NCBI RefSeq assembly: GCF_019977335.1
Contig: NZ_AP024653.1
Coordinates: 1,860,001 to 1,924,000, forward strand
DNA: 64,000 nucleotides
Source: Arthrobacter sp. NicSoilB4
Lineage (GTDB): Bacteria; Actinomycetota; Actinomycetes; Actinomycetales; Micrococcaceae
Reading direction: 5' to 3'
The translations under genes and the position numbers were made by a program. Positions 62,816 through 64,000 of this stretch are shown here, one piece after another (within the stretch, counting starts at the first letter, position 1; every line of letters starts with the position of its first letter). Below the pieces are notes generated by a model. It was not told where the DNA came from. It saw nothing but the letters and a program-made list of their open reading frames with translations, and made no database searches.

Positions 62816-63325
62816 ATGGGATCCTCCCATAACAATCGCCCGTCCGGGGCCGGCAATGAGTGGCTGGTTGGCCCCGTGGTTCTGGGAGTAGCGTGGGAAC
62901 CGTCCGGGAACGTGATCCGGGCCGGCGCCGCTCTTGCTGCCCGGCTGAACGCACACCTGATTTGTGCATTCGTGGACCCTGCCAGCTATCTCACCGAATG
63001 GGAACCCGCCGGTTCAAGGACAAGCGCATCCCTGGATCCCGCCGTCAAGAGTGAGACCGACTTCCCCTCCAGCCATGTGCGCGACGGACTCCAGGCAATC
63101 CTGGGACCGCCCGGAGAGGAATGGACGTTCAGGGTGCTGAACGGCGCTGTTGCCCAGGCACTTTGCCGGCTGGCGGACAGCACGGACGCCTCGTTGCTGA
63201 TCGTCGGAGGGCAACGTCCCGGCCGACTCGCTGCCATGGAACGGATCCTGGAGGGATCGGTGAGTGCGGAGTTGGCCAGACTGCAATCCAGGCCAGTCCT
63301 GGTGATTCCAGTTCTGGACGCGTAA
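62816..63325 (+). CDS. Universal stress protein
   Basis: 169 residues with the UspA fold: VVLGVAWEPSGNVIRAGAALAARL near the start and LLIVGGQRPGRLAAMERILEGSVSAELARL near the end (G-2x-G-9x-G-S type ATP-site pattern). The start is ATG-adjacent at 62816. Single gene. No sequence relation beyond family to the Usp at 30810-31214. Confidence 0.85.
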   Translation: MGSSHNNRPSGAGNEWLVGPVVLGVAWEPSGNVIRAGAALAARLNAHLICAFVDPASYLTEWEPAGSRTSASLDPAVKSETDFPSSHVRDGLQAILGPPGEEWTFRVLNGAVAQALCRLADSTDASLLIVGGQRPGRLAAMERILEGSVSAELARLQSRPVLVIPVLDA

Positions 63326-63390
63326 CCGGCACGCCGCGGCCGGATGCGCTGCCGTCCGGCGTCGTGATCTAAATCCGGGCGCACGGCCGC

Positions 63391-64000
63391 CTATTTCCAA
63401 CGGAACGGCTCCGGGGGCGACATGCTCCACGTGCGGAAGAACCGCTCGCGGGATTCCTCGCCAGCCACTTGCTCCAGGGCATGCAGCCGGCCGTAGGTGA
63501 ACGCGGCTTTTCCGCGATGGTTCGCCGCCAGCTCCCGCAGCCGGTCCCGGGTGACAACGCTGTCATGGTGATCACCCAGGCTCTCCTGGATCTCCTCCGC
63601 AGCCCGGGCGAGCGTCGTTGCCCGCTTCCCGAAAATCGGGACCGCCGCTTCCGCCGCGTAGCGCAGCCGCTTGGCGCTCTTTCGGACCTCATGGAGTGCC
63701 GCATCCGTGGCTGGACTTGCGGAGTCGGTATCGAGGGCCAGTACCTCCTTCTTCAGGCGCTTGCGCTCCCTCGACACGAGCCGGCCCACCGTCTGAAGCG
63801 CGTCCGTCCCGGCGGCGTCGGTCAGCGGCGGTTCCCTGAGAAAGGCATCCAGCGAATCGAGCAGGCGGAAGTAGCGGGCACTCCTCAGCGCGGCAAGGCC
63901 CTTCGTGCGTGCACTATGGGCTGCAGCCTCGAAGTGCTCCTCGATCTGCTGCGCAACCGGACCCATCAAGAGGTCCGGCGGTTCGGCACCGATCAGGCCC
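63391..64000 (-). CDS. CHAD domain protein, 5' end beyond the window
   Basis: The frame stays open to the window edge (GLIGAEPPDL precedes the first in-window Met at 63966), so this is the C-terminal part of a larger protein, possibly CYTH-CHAD or two CHAD units. CHAD marks: conserved His/Lys/Arg in LHEVRKSAKRLRYAAEA and SLGDHHDSVV. CHAD helices bind inorganic polyphosphate and target proteins to polyP granules. Confidence 0.87.
   Translation of the reverse strand, partial: GLIGAEPPDLLMGPVAQQIEEHFEAAAHSARTKGLAALRSARYFRLLDSLDAFLREPPLTDAAGTDALQTVGRLVSRERKRLKKEVLALDTDSASPATDAALHEVRKSAKRLRYAAEAAVPIFGKRATTLARAAEEIQESLGDHHDSVVTRDRLRELAANHRGKAAFTYGRLHALEQVAGEESRERFFRTWSMSPPEPFRWK

Noticed and set aside
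1..64000. Prophage, insertion sequence, CRISPR array, rRNA or tRNA
   Set aside because: No transposase, integrase, phage structural gene, regular spacer array or tRNA-like cloverleaf was recognised by reading. A tRNAscan or Rfam search would settle RNA genes.

Overview
The window is high-G+C DNA with tightly packed genes, frequent GTG/TTG starts and ATGA/GTGA stop-start overlaps. It looks like chromosomal DNA of an actinobacterium, most probably of the Arthrobacter/Pseudarthrobacter group (Micrococcaceae). This placement is inferred from gene types (DUF4193, DUF222-HNH, GAP family, DUF6325, LAL regulators) and was not tested by search. I saw no rRNA, tRNA, CRISPR array, integrase or transposase.

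Layout. 1-5.7 kb: a partial VOC protein, then a reactive-sulfur module (membrane rhodanese, TauE/SafE exporter, small rhodanese, persulfide dioxygenase-rhodanese fusion, MFS carrier). Its two promoters carry CsoR/CstR-type palindromes, three of them in tandem at exact 21-bp spacing. 5.8-18.3 kb: assorted genes (LssY-like, PhoD-like, M28 peptidase lipoprotein, TerC, thymidylate-kinase-like, GYD, NUDIX, 2H phosphoesterase, D-threonine-aldolase-like, MBL hydrolase) and a divergent HxlR/NAD(P)H-binding pair. 18.2-31.2 kb: an aldarate (glucarate/galactarate) catabolic island: MFS carrier, FCD-GntR regulator, galactarate/talarate-type dehydratase, AEC carrier, glucarate dehydratase, 2-oxoglutarate semialdehyde dehydrogenase, KdgD, a LysR regulator with a frameshift near its end, a tripartite tricarboxylate transporter (TctC-B-A) and a universal stress protein. 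Together these convert C6 aldarates to 2-oxoglutarate.

31.2-50.4 kb is the most unusual part. It is rich in small membrane and envelope proteins: four PLDc_N-SHOCT paralogues, two DUF6325 proteins, a lipoprotein, DUF998, SulP, a class II glutamine amidotransferase, a K+ channel, cardiolipin synthase and a large LAL-type LuxR regulator. A 17-bp palindrome, TCACCC-N5-GGGTGA, recurs upstream of seven of its transcription units. A -10-like hexamer lies 22 or 23 nt downstream of each, always pointing toward the gene. This is the geometry of an activator site centred near -42 and suggests an undescribed regulon; the LAL protein is the best candidate activator.

50.6-64 kb: a CmtR-like ArsR / cation-diffusion-facilitator / DsbA metal operon, DUF4193, a squalene-cyclase-like protein, DUF1508, a dienelactone hydrolase lipoprotein, a TetR/DUF2306 divergent pair with two matching operators, an IPNS-type oxygenase, a frameshifted DUF222-HNH nuclease gene, small membrane proteins, a universal stress protein and a CHAD protein cut by the window end.
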